A stretch of 64,000 nucleotides of DNA from Streptomyces sp. SirexAA-E (lineage in GTDB: Bacteria; Actinomycetota; Actinomycetes; Streptomycetales; Streptomycetaceae), in contig NC_015953.1 of NCBI RefSeq assembly GCF_000177195.2, forward strand, positions 4,898,001 to 4,962,000, given 5' to 3'. The position numbers were made by a program, and so were the translations under genes. Below are positions 17,424-25,386 of the stretch, piece by piece. How positions within the stretch are numbered: position 1 is the stretch's first letter; the number at the start of each line of letters is the position of its first letter. The notes beneath the pieces were generated by a model. The model worked only from the letters and a program-made list of their open reading frames with translations. It made no database searches and was not told the DNA's origin.

Positions 17424-17724
17424 CTGTGGACACCTGTGATCACCCCAGGGAACCCGTCCCGTGCTGGGATGGTGCTGATCTCCTTGCACATTCCCAGTTC
17501 GGCGTGCCGTTGCCCTGGCGGTCGACCACTGCGTCTGTGCGTAGCGGAGCGCCATCGCAGACGCACCACCGTAACGCGCGGCCGGTGTCGGGAGGGTTGG
17601 TGCTGTTTCATGAGTGCGAGGCCGCGCCAACCGCGGTGGGCCTCCGTGGCCCGGATGTGGCTGCTTACATCATCTTCACTCGATCGCAGCCACTATCGGA
17701 AACAATCCAGCACTCATCCGACGA

Positions 17725-18113
17725 TGGGGCCGAGCAGGAACATAACGGCTTCCTGCTCGTCCACCACGCCATCCGAAACCTCATGCACCAGGCCGCACGG
17801 CAAGCCGGCCACGATCCCGACCGGATCTCCTTCATCCGCTCACTGCGCGTCGTGCGCCGCCAGGTCACCGACCAGGCGGCGTTTTCCCCCCGGCAGACTC
17901 ACCCGCGCGGTCAAAGCCACCCACGCTGAACTCCTCGAACGCCTCCTGCCACCACGACGCCGCCGGGCCAACCCCCGCGTCATCAAACGCAAAGTCGCCA
18001 GCTGGCCGCTCAAACGCGCCGCCCACCGCGTTACCGATTGGCCACGCGTCCCGGCCATCACCATCACCCAAGCCACCAAACCCAAACGCGTGAAGCGGGC
18101 AAAAGCGCCCTAA
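17725..18113 (+). pseudogene. C-terminal remnant of an IS4-type transposase, frameshifted
   Basis: One frame gives HNGFLLVHHAIRNLMHQAA then DPDRISFIRSLRVVRRQVTDQ, which resembles the C-terminal region of streptomycete IS4-family transposases. After the homopolymer-rich TTTTCCCCCC near 17881-17890 the homology continues in another frame (ELLERLLPPRRRRANPRVIKR, then VASWPLKRAAHR) to a stop at 18113. The catalytic N-terminal part is missing and no terminal inverted repeats were found, so this is a dead fragment. The assignment rests on remembered family patterns. Confidence 0.6.
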
Positions 18114-18159
18114 GTTAACGGCATTGAGGCTAGGGGCGTAGGGCGGACGCCGGGCGCGC

Positions 18160-18478
18160 AGGTGTGCTGGAGCAGAGGGCATCGTGCCAGCAGGGCCCGT
18201 GCTCTCCGGCAGGGGGACGGGCAACCCGACCAGGGCGTCGGCCTCATCGGTCTGCGCGTGCCCGGCGAGCAGCGCGACGAGACGTTCGGGGCCGACCCCG
18301 TGCGGGCGACCAGTTCTCGCAGCCGGGCCCCCGTCTGTTCGTCGGTGACGTACCGGCCGTCGAGTTTGTAGGCGTGACCGGCCGGCCAGTCACGGTGGGA
18401 TCGTCGGCAGCCTCGCTCGCGTACAAGGTCATGCCAGGCCCCGCGGCGGCGGGTGTCGAGGCCGGCCCAGGTGTTCAC
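18160..18478 (-). pseudogene. Decayed reading frame of unknown family
   Basis: Minus-strand frames contain protein-like stretches that do not stay in one frame: AYKLDGRYVTDEQTGARLRE then LVARTG in one frame, and VGPERLVALLAGHAQTDEAD then ALVGLPVPLPES in another, meeting near nt 18285. This looks like one former gene with a single-base indel. I do not recognise the family. It lies between the transposase remnant and the RHS gene. Confidence 0.3.
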
Positions 18479-18621
18479 GGTGGCCGGCGAGCCATCGCTC
18501 CCAGATCGACCGGACAGGCCGAAGCCGCCCGCCGCAGACTCGCCTGTGATGGGTGATCGACTGCGCGCTCTTCAGCCATTATCTGATCGGCAGATGCCAG
18601 GGGAGCGGCACTGAGCAGCCG

Positions 18622-18646
18622 ATATCGATGTAACGCGCATCGATAT
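18622..18646. promoter_or_regulatory. AT-rich inverted repeat upstream of the RHS toxin gene
   Basis: ATATCGATG (18622-18630) and CATCGATAT (18638-18646) form a perfect 9-bp inverted repeat around TAACGCG, 95 nt before the RHS start codon. Its AT content is unusual for this genome. It may be a repressor or activator operator for the toxin transcript; no -10/-35 pair is certain. Confidence 0.45.
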
Positions 18647-18741
18647 TAGGTCACGCTGCGGCGTCCCACCCCTAGAGCGGCGTCGAGTCACACATGATCG
18701 CCTTCGACTTTTCTTCACTCTCCCCGCACGGAAGGCGCACC

Positions 18742-21700
18742 ATGTACGCGCGAATACGAAGATGGCTGATCGCAACACTGGCGCTTTTTCTCATGGCTAT
18801 AGCGCTTCCTTCTACGGCATGGGCCATGCCCAGCCGCCCGGCCGCTGAGGACGCTGCAGTGAAAGTCGCCTCAAATAGGGTCGAGCCACTCAAAGCGCCG
18901 CGGGCCATGACTCTTCAGCAGCGTCACAAGCAGCTGAGGGAATCGCGTGACCGCGTATCGCCGATGCGCGGATACGTTCAGCCACGCAAGGCGAAGCCGT
19001 CAAACACGACTCCGCGCGAGAGGCCCGGAGAGCGAGCTGACTCTGGCCCCGCCGCCGGAGCAGCCGACGGCACGGTCGCGCCGCGGTCCGCGGCTGCAGT
19101 CGCGGACCCTGCATGGGTTTCCGCCTACGCCAGCGCTTACCCGGAGTACCTGTCAATCGGCGGTCAGCTGCAGTTCAGTTCGGGCACCGCGGCGTCGTAC
19201 TCCGGTCTGTGGATGTACGTCGTGGACGAAGGCGGCAACATAGTCTTCGACCAAGAGATAAACAAGGCGACCGGAGATCCCACCGGCAAGTTCACGGAGA
19301 ACGGGGCCTGGTGTTACGGCTGGTGGGCCAACAACCCCTACCCCGCCGACCAGTGTTTCTGGTGGTCGTCGAACAAGCTGGGCGGCCATCTGAAGGACGG
19401 CAAGAAGTACTACGCCTGGATATTCCTGAAAGGGGCGGACGGCACATACGGCGCCAACGGCACAACGTCCGGCCTTGTCCAAGCGTTCTACACCCCAGGC
19501 ATCTCCAATGCGCAGAGCGGTACGTGTACGTGCTACGCGCAGACCCACCGGGCCGACCCCGTCAACACGGCGACCGGCATCTTCACCGAACGCTTCAACG
19601 ACGCCCTGCTCGGCGGATCCGGAGTACCGCTGTCCCTGGACCGGTACTACCGGTCCGACTCCAGCTCGACCGGGCTCCTGGGCAAGGGGTGGACAACCCC
19701 TTTCGATTCCAAACTGACGGTCACGTCGAGCAGCGTGACCTACCAGACGGACGACGGCGCGAAAGTCGTCTTCGCGCAGGCAAGCAACGGTTCGTACACG
19801 GCACCCGCCGGAACGAAAGCGCGGCTGGCCAAAACCAGTACTGGTTACACCCTCATCACACCTGACCAGATCCACCGCTCCTACACGAGTAGCGGGCAGT
19901 TGACGTCCCTCCTCGACCTCAGCGGCCACGGCCTCACCCTGTCCTACAGCGCGGGCAAATTGGCCTCCGTGACCGACGCCGGCGGCCGCACCACTGACTT
20001 CTCCGTCGACGCCAACGGGTTGCTGACCAAGGTGACGCTGCCTGACTCGACGTCGGTCACCTACGGCTACACCGGTGGGCTGCTGGCCTCCGTCACTGAT
20101 CGCGCGGAGAAGAAGTCCTTCTACGGGTACGACGGGAGCAGCCGTCTTAACTCCGTCACTGATCCGGCCGGCGGCCATGTGACCAATGTGTATGACTCCA
20201 GCGGACGGGTCACATCGCAGACGGATCAGGAGGGCAAGGTAACGAAGTTCGTGTGGGGAGGTGTGACGGGCTCCCGTGAGACAGACACCACGGACGCGAA
20301 CGGTGGCGTCTGGACTGACGTGTACTCCGGCAACGTTCTCCTGCGGAGCATCGACCCCTACGGCCATGAGACCGCGTACACCTACGACCGCCACCTGCGC
20401 CAGGTAGAGATCACTGACGCCCGCGGCAATTCGACCGACCTGGCCTACGACAGCGCCGGGCACGTCCTGTCGTACACCCCGCCGACCTCTCTCGGTTACT
20501 CGGAGAGCTGGACCTACAACACGGCGGGCAACGCCCTCACCTATACCGACGGTCGAGGCGACAAGACGACGTACGAGTACAACTCCGTGCAGCAGCTGAC
20601 CTCGTCCACCAACCAACGAGGCGGCCAGATCCGCTACGAGTACAACTCGCTGGGTGCGCTCAAGAGCATCACCTCGGCACGCGGAAAGACCACCACCTTC
20701 GGTTACGACTCGGCCGGCAACCGCACCTCCGTCACCACTCCGCTGGGCTACAAGACCACCTTCGAGTACGACTCGGCAGGCCGAGTCACGGCGCAGACCG
20801 ATCCGCGAGGCAACACCGACGGCACCGATGCCGCGGACTACACCACACGCTATAAATACGACGCACGAGGACTGCTGGAAAAGTCGACCGATCCACTCGG
20901 TCACTCCACCTCGTACCACTACGACGACACGGGTCTGCTCAGCTCCGTGGAAGACCCGGCAGGCCGGACCACGTCGTACGAGTACGACGACGCCGGCCGC
21001 CTCACCAAGACCACTGCTCCCGCAGGCAGAACCACGGTCCGCAAGCACGACAACGTGGGCAACCTGCTGTCCGAGACCAACGCCCTCGGTCACACGACCT
21101 CCTACACCTACGACAAGGCCAACCGTCTCAGCTCGTCGACGACTCCACGGGGCAACGTCGCGGGTGCGGACGCGAGCGCCTACACGACCACCTACGGATA
21201 CGACGCCAACGGCAATCAGACCCAGATGGTGGATCCGGCCGGCGCGAAGACCACGACCATGTACGACGCGCTCAACCGCGCGACATCGGTGACCGATCCC
21301 CTCCTCCACGTCACCAAGACCGGTTACGACAAGGTCGGCAACGTCTCATCCACCACGGACGCGCTGGGCAAGACCACCAAGTACACGTACGACGACGCCG
21401 GACATGTCCTCACCCGGACCAACCCGCTGGGCAAGGTCACCGCGTACGGCTACGACGCGGACGGCAACACCACCTCCGAGCTGACCCCCGTCGGCCGCAA
21501 GTGGACATGGAGCTATGACGCCGACGGACGCCAGGCGTCACAGGTCGACCCGCGCGGCAACGCCACAGGCGCCACCGCAGCCGACTACACCACCGCTTAC
21601 GGGTACGACGCGGCCGGCAATCAGACCAGCATCACAGACCCGTACGGCAACCAGCAGTCCACCGAGTACAACAGCCTGAACCAGGTCACGGCAGGACAGG

Positions 21701-24144
21701 ACGCGACCAAGCACCGGACCGCGTACGCCTATGACGACCTGAGCCGGATCAAGACGGTCACCGCCCCCGACGACGGCACCACCACTTACTCCTACGACAC
21801 CGTCGGCAACGTCCAAACCCGGACCGACGCCAACCAGCACGTCACCACCTACGGCTATGACTCACTGAACCGTCTCACCTCGGTCACCGACCCGCTCAAG
21901 CACTCTGTCGCCTACCACTACGACCCTGACGGCAACAACGACACCACCACCGACGCCCGCGGCATCGTCACCACCGTCACCTTCGACGCACTCGGCCGGC
22001 CCACCGCGACCAAGTACAGCGACGGCACCCACGCCACGTCCACGGCCTACGACACGGCCGGCAACACCCGCCAGATCGTCGATGCGAGCGGCACCCGCAC
22101 CTTCACGTACGACAAGGACGACCGGCTCACCGGCATCGCCATGCCGACCGGGAAGGCTTTCGCCTACAAGTACGACGACGCGGGCCAGCTGACAGAGCGC
22201 ACCTATCCGGACGGTCAGCTGACGGCCTACACCTACACCGCCGACGGCGATCAGGACTCCGCCACCACCAACGGGGCGAAGACCACCATCACGCACACCT
22301 CGGCGCACCTGCCGCTGGCCATCACCTACCCCAACGGCTACACCGAGACCCGCAGCTACGACCGCGCCTTCCGTCTCACCGACATCGTCAGCAAGAACGC
22401 AACCAAAACCCTCTCCTCCCGCCACAATGTCCTGGACGGCAACGGCCGCCCCGTGCGCGTCGACGCAGCGGAGAACTACGCAGGCACCGCAACCACCAAA
22501 TCCGCCCACTACACCTACGACGCCTCCGGCCGGCTGCTGAGCGACTGCGCCTCCGCCACCCAGACCACCAGCTGCCCATCCGACGCCCCAACCACCAGCT
22601 ACACCTACGACCAAGTCGGCAACCGGCTGACCCAGACCAGCCCAGACAGCACGACCACCTACAAGTACAACGAAGCCGACGAGCTCCTCCAGAGGACCAA
22701 CGGCACCGCCACCACCGGCTACACCTACGACGCCGACGGGAACCAGACCACCGACGGCATCGACACCCTCGCCTACGACGCCACCAACCACCTGAAGTCC
22801 AAGGGCGCCACCAGCTACACCTACGACGCCGACGGCAACCTGACCTCAAAGTCCAAGGGCACTCTCACCACCGCCTACACCTGGGACATCAACAACGGTC
22901 TTCCCCAGTTGGCGATGGTCGGCAGCTCCGACTTCACCTACAACGAACTCGGCCAAGTCGCCTCAACCAGGCAGGCCGCCGGCACCTTCTACTACCACCA
23001 CGACCTCATAGGGTCGATCACCGACCTCACCAGTGCAAGCGGCGCAGACACCTCCCACCACGCCTTCGGCGACTTCGGCGAGAACTCCAAGAACCTCAAC
23101 GGCGGCGCAGAAGACACCCCGGCCAGCAACTTCGGCTTCACCGGCGCCTACACCGACCAGACCATCCAGAACGACTACGACGCCGTCGCCACCAGCATCG
23201 ACCTCCGAGCCCGCAACTACGACCCCGACACCGGCCGCTTCACCAGCCGCGACCCCCTCACCCCAGACCCCACCACGCCCTACCAATCCGCCTACAACTA
23301 CGCCAACAACGCACCCACCTACCTCGCCGACCCGTCCGGTCAATGCTGGTGGATACCGAACAGCGGCAGCAAAAGCTGCTGGACCACAAAAATTCCCGGC
23401 ACCGACGCCATCCCGCTCGCACCGTCCATCGAGGCCTTCGGTAACTCCATTGTCGACGCCTGCAAGAGCGGCGCTGCATACGCGGAGACGAACGGACGCT
23501 GGGGCTGGACCGGCTGCGTCGACGAATTCACCGGCGTCAACTCCTTCCGCAAGTCCGCCGACTGCATCAGTGCGGGCGCTTACGGTGAAGGGGCACTTTG
23601 GGGACTCAACGGCGTGGGCATCGCCGGCCTGTCACTGCTCGGACCCGAGGGGAGTGCGGCAGAAGGAGTTGGCGGTAGAGCCGCTGCCCTTGGCGAAAGG
23701 CCGTCCACGAACCCGTTCCCGGGCATCGGCGCTCCCTTGAAGTCCATCGTGACGCCCAAGACTGTCTATCGTGGCGATGCGAGGGACCCTTCGGTGGTCT
23801 TCAGCACGGGATTCCAGGTCAAAGCCTCAGACGGCAACCTCGATCTGCATCAGTATGGGCTCTACAACACACCGTCCGCGTGGGTGGGGACAAGTGTTCG
23901 CCCCAGCTTGGCCGCCATGTTCCCGCAGAGCGCGAAAGGCAGTACCTGGGTGTATGAAATCGCCTCACCCGGAACAGGGATCAACATGAACAAAGCCATG
24001 GGCATGGGTTACGTGTTCAGGGCCGAGAAGGAGATCGTGTTCCCGGATGGTATAGACCCTTCCCGCATCGTCCGTGCCGTGAGATGGTCCTGGGGGATGC
24101 CCACGAAGCAGGTAGTCGAGAACCCGGGATACGTGCCGCGATGA
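18742..24144 (+). CDS. Secreted RHS/YD-repeat polymorphic toxin with C-terminal ADP-ribosyltransferase-like domain
   Basis: An 1800-residue protein. A Sec signal peptide covers about residues 1-28 (cleavage after AWA); GGAAGG 7 nt upstream decides the ATG at 18742. A DUF6531-like region with ADPVNTATGIF lies near 271. About 40 YD repeats such as YDSAGRV and YGYDANGN span about 370-1480. The RHS-core signature GRFTSRDPL is near 1497 and ends at DPSG near 1530. The variable C-terminus has ART features: Arg1677 in VYRGD, GTS at 1716-1718 and the E-x-E pair 1762/1764 in AEKEIVFPDGI. RHS shells encapsulate and deliver such toxins to competitors. The next gene overlaps the stop codon and is its presumed immunity gene. 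ART assignment is by motif, not by search. Confidence 0.88.
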   Translation: MYARIRRWLIATLALFLMAIALPSTAWAMPSRPAAEDAAVKVASNRVEPLKAPRAMTLQQRHKQLRESRDRVSPMRGYVQPRKAKPSNTTPRERPGERADSGPAAGAADGTVAPRSAAAVADPAWVSAYASAYPEYLSIGGQLQFSSGTAASYSGLWMYVVDEGGNIVFDQEINKATGDPTGKFTENGAWCYGWWANNPYPADQCFWWSSNKLGGHLKDGKKYYAWIFLKGADGTYGANGTTSGLVQAFYTPGISNAQSGTCTCYAQTHRADPVNTATGIFTERFNDALLGGSGVPLSLDRYYRSDSSSTGLLGKGWTTPFDSKLTVTSSSVTYQTDDGAKVVFAQASNGSYTAPAGTKARLAKTSTGYTLITPDQIHRSYTSSGQLTSLLDLSGHGLTLSYSAGKLASVTDAGGRTTDFSVDANGLLTKVTLPDSTSVTYGYTGGLLASVTDRAEKKSFYGYDGSSRLNSVTDPAGGHVTNVYDSSGRVTSQTDQEGKVTKFVWGGVTGSRETDTTDANGGVWTDVYSGNVLLRSIDPYGHETAYTYDRHLRQVEITDARGNSTDLAYDSAGHVLSYTPPTSLGYSESWTYNTAGNALTYTDGRGDKTTYEYNSVQQLTSSTNQRGGQIRYEYNSLGALKSITSARGKTTTFGYDSAGNRTSVTTPLGYKTTFEYDSAGRVTAQTDPRGNTDGTDAADYTTRYKYDARGLLEKSTDPLGHSTSYHYDDTGLLSSVEDPAGRTTSYEYDDAGRLTKTTAPAGRTTVRKHDNVGNLLSETNALGHTTSYTYDKANRLSSSTTPRGNVAGADASAYTTTYGYDANGNQTQMVDPAGAKTTTMYDALNRATSVTDPLLHVTKTGYDKVGNVSSTTDALGKTTKYTYDDAGHVLTRTNPLGKVTAYGYDADGNTTSELTPVGRKWTWSYDADGRQASQVDPRGNATGATAADYTTAYGYDAAGNQTSITDPYGNQQSTEYNSLNQVTAGQDATKHRTAYAYDDLSRIKTVTAPDDGTTTYSYDTVGNVQTRTDANQHVTTYGYDSLNRLTSVTDPLKHSVAYHYDPDGNNDTTTDARGIVTTVTFDALGRPTATKYSDGTHATSTAYDTAGNTRQIVDASGTRTFTYDKDDRLTGIAMPTGKAFAYKYDDAGQLTERTYPDGQLTAYTYTADGDQDSATTNGAKTTITHTSAHLPLAITYPNGYTETRSYDRAFRLTDIVSKNATKTLSSRHNVLDGNGRPVRVDAAENYAGTATTKSAHYTYDASGRLLSDCASATQTTSCPSDAPTTSYTYDQVGNRLTQTSPDSTTTYKYNEADELLQRTNGTATTGYTYDADGNQTTDGIDTLAYDATNHLKSKGATSYTYDADGNLTSKSKGTLTTAYTWDINNGLPQLAMVGSSDFTYNELGQVASTRQAAGTFYYHHDLIGSITDLTSASGADTSHHAFGDFGENSKNLNGGAEDTPASNFGFTGAYTDQTIQNDYDAVATSIDLRARNYDPDTGRFTSRDPLTPDPTTPYQSAYNYANNAPTYLADPSGQCWWIPNSGSKSCWTTKIPGTDAIPLAPSIEAFGNSIVDACKSGAAYAETNGRWGWTGCVDEFTGVNSFRKSADCISAGAYGEGALWGLNGVGIAGLSLLGPEGSAAEGVGGRAAALGERPSTNPFPGIGAPLKSIVTPKTVYRGDARDPSVVFSTGFQVKASDGNLDLHQYGLYNTPSAWVGTSVRPSLAAMFPQSAKGSTWVYEIASPGTGINMNKAMGMGYVFRAEKEIVFPDGIDPSRIVRAVRWSWGMPTKQVVENPGYVPR

Positions 24145-24680
24145 TCAGAGTCTGTGTTCGAGCGCGGTTGCGGGACGACGTTGAAGAGTCATGGATCGCT
24201 CGGTGTTCCGAAACGGCACCTTGGAGAATCGAGGTATCGAATACCCGAGGGCAGCGCTACGCCGCAGAGGGCGCTGATCTGTTCGTCGCCCTACAGGAAG
24301 TCCGCAAGAGTCTGGATTCGATCGGTGTGCGTCTTTGCTGCAACGGTGCGCGCACCAATGCACGCCCCTCACCGCTGGCGGCTCGGCAAGGGTCTGAGTT
24401 CGTTTACCTGGTGCATCGAGGCAGGCCAGCCACCAGCAGAGACGTGGTCCCAATTCTCGGTCCTGCGCCAGTGGAGACCATTGGGACCGTGGATGAGCAG
24501 GAACGGGCCTGGCGCTCTCTTGCCCTTTCCCGCACGCGTTCTCTGTGGCCAATCAATCCTGCGTGGTGGGCCGCGTGGCTGCGCGTAAAAGTGCACGGGC
24601 CGCAGTTCTGGATTCCGTCAGTGGACGCGGATGGGTTCACTACCTGGGCGCGGGGTGCTTACCGCGAACGGACGGGCTAA
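24141..24680 (+). CDS. Presumed immunity protein for the RHS ADP-ribosyltransferase toxin
   Basis: A 179-residue soluble protein starting MIRVCVRARLRDDVEESW, with no signal peptide or membrane segment. It begins inside the toxin stop codon (ATGA overlap of 4 bp), so translation is coupled, the usual arrangement for polymorphic toxin and immunity pairs. The N-terminal 60 residues look like an alternating strand/helix domain; the Trp-rich C-terminal half (AWRSLALSRTRSLWPINPAW, then WAAWLRVKVHGPQFW) resembles no immunity family I know. GC content and codon use are lower than in the chromosomal genes and like those of the toxin tip. Function is inferred from position only. Confidence 0.7.
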   Translation: MIRVCVRARLRDDVEESWIARCSETAPWRIEVSNTRGQRYAAEGADLFVALQEVRKSLDSIGVRLCCNGARTNARPSPLAARQGSEFVYLVHRGRPATSRDVVPILGPAPVETIGTVDEQERAWRSLALSRTRSLWPINPAWWAAWLRVKVHGPQFWIPSVDADGFTTWARGAYRERTG

Positions 24681-24790
24681 TGATCACGGCCTTGTATGAC
24701 GGGTCGGTGAATGAGTCCGTAGTTCGTCATGCGTGCCACGACGCGCCAGTTCCACTGTCGAACGGCTCACCTGCGTAAGCGATGCGTGAG

Positions 24791-24830
24791 CGGACGGTCC
24801 GGCACAGGGCATCCCGAGCCGGACCGTCCG
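24791..24830. terminator. Hairpin 1 downstream of the toxin-immunity unit
   Basis: CGGACGGTCCGGC (24791-24803) pairs perfectly with GCCGGACCGTCCG (24818-24830), giving a 13-bp stem and 14-nt loop, about 110 nt after the immunity gene stop. Probably a terminator. Confidence 0.55.
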
Positions 24831-24878
24831 TCCTGCCGTGCGGCGCTGAACAGGCAAGACAGCACCGCACGGCAGGAC
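24830..24878. terminator. Hairpin 2 downstream of the toxin-immunity unit
   Basis: GTCCTGCCGTGCGG (24830-24843) pairs perfectly with CCGCACGGCAGGAC (24865-24878) around a 21-nt loop. It shares one base with hairpin 1, so the two stack head to tail. Confidence 0.45.
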
Positions 24879-25052
24879 CGGGCACCCTCGGCACGAATGC
24901 GAGCCCACTCCGGGAGCGAGGGCTGGCCTACGTGGGAAGAAGGTCACCCACCCGAAGGGTGCCGAGCCGCACCAACCCGCCTACGGCGGTCTCGGACCGC
25001 CCACCCTTCCCGCTTGACGGTGTGAAGTCCCACGGGATGTTCCGTTAGTTAG

Positions 25053-25333
25053 ACGATCACCGGAACCCTGGTCACCACCTCGGACTACTCGTCCGTGTTC
25101 CGTAAGGTCATGAAGACCCTGGGTTACGACTGGTCACGTCACTGCCTGCGACTTGGTTCGCCTCGACCGCGCTCGATAGCGGTCTGCCACTCTTAGACGT
25201 GTCCCGGTGGCCGGGGCACAGGAGCATCAAGGGGACGGCGGACACGTACGGGCACCTTACGCTGGACGCCACTGGCCGGGCGGTCAAGGTGATGAATGTG
25301 ACGCTGGCCAGCACTGTGCTGACTTGGTGCTGA
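25053..25333 (+). pseudogene. Tyrosine recombinase (integrase) C-terminal remnant, truncated and frameshifted
   Basis: The first frame gives YSSVFRKVMKTLGYDWSRHCLR, up to the conserved Arg of box I. After a one-base loss near 25150 the next frame continues TWFASTALDSGLPLLDVSRW, PGHRSIKGTADTYGHLTL and ends at a TGA at 25331-25333. It retains the GHRS box and the TYGHL motif with the nucleophilic Tyr, so it derives from the catalytic half of a phage-type integrase. A stop at 25050 and the missing N-terminal part show it is dead. Its 3' end lies 37 nt from the right repeat, the normal place for an integrase beside its attachment site. Confidence 0.8.
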
Positions 25334-25334
25334 C
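25316..25334 (+). repeat. Arm-type repeat, right copy
   Basis: GTGCTGACTTGGTGCTGAC, one mismatch from 17405-17423. It overlaps the integrase stop codon and lies 36 nt before the right core repeat. Confidence 0.5.
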
Positions 25335-25370
25335 TGAACAGGTATTTGCGCAGGTCAAAGGGGTTCTTCA

Positions 25371-25386
25371 TATGTGCGGACGGTAT
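25371..25386 (+). repeat. attR-like 16-bp direct repeat
   Basis: TATGTGCGGACGGTAT, identical to 17295-17310. Here it is the true 5' end of the intact SRAP gene, including ATG and the catalytic Cys2 codon. Confidence 0.75.

Larger units (their letters stand above)
17222..17724. other. Left end of the integrated element and former SRAP promoter region
   Basis: From 17222 to 17295 is the former divergent promoter region of the M50 and SRAP genes. At 17296 the old SRAP start survives as ATG TGC GGA CGG TAT followed by CTG TGA, a six-codon stub. A hairpin (17371-17392), the arm-like repeat (17405-17423) and further GTGCTG-type motifs follow. I see no credible gene from 17424 to 17724. Confidence 0.6.
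18114..18741. other. Intergenic region upstream of the RHS toxin gene
   Basis: Apart from the decayed minus-strand frame, this stretch contains a small inverted repeat ATCTG-ATCGG-CAGAT near 18583-18597 and the larger AT-rich repeat at 18622-18646. It is less GC-rich than the flanking chromosome. No other gene is supported. Confidence 0.4.
24681..25052. other. Intergenic region between immunity gene and integrase remnant
   Basis: It contains two large adjoining hairpins (24791-24830 and 24830-24878) and a small CACCC-GAA-GGGTG hairpin near 24948. Short open frames here have no recognisable homology. An in-frame TAG at 25050-25052 marks the left limit of the readable integrase remnant. Confidence 0.4.
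17295..25386. mobile_element. Integrated element inserted at the start of the SRAP gene (about 8.1 kb)
   Basis: The element lies between perfect 16-bp direct repeats (17295-17310, 25371-25386) that equal the 5' end of the SRAP coding sequence. The right repeat belongs to the intact gene, the left one to a stub of its first codons. Inside the right end is a decayed tyrosine integrase. Inside both ends are nearly identical 19-bp arm-like repeats. The cargo is an RHS toxin and its presumed immunity gene, plus a transposase remnant. Flanking genes (M50 peptidase; SRAP, hydrolase, sigR) look like normal chromosome. With its integrase broken, the element is probably fixed in place. Boundaries are inferred from the repeat. 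Confidence 0.75.

Noticed and set aside
18110..18478. Possible barstar-like or antitoxin gene on the minus strand
   Set aside because: DGRYVTDE loosely recalls barstar starts, but the rest does not fit and the frame is broken, so no function is assigned.
19860..23340. Repetitive DNA that might be a CRISPR or satellite array
   Set aside because: The periodicity comes from coding YD repeats in one long frame; repeat units diverge and there are no spacers.
19153..23343. Long minus-strand frames within the RHS gene
   Set aside because: They are Val/Gly-rich shadows of the YD repeats and carry no recognisable motif.
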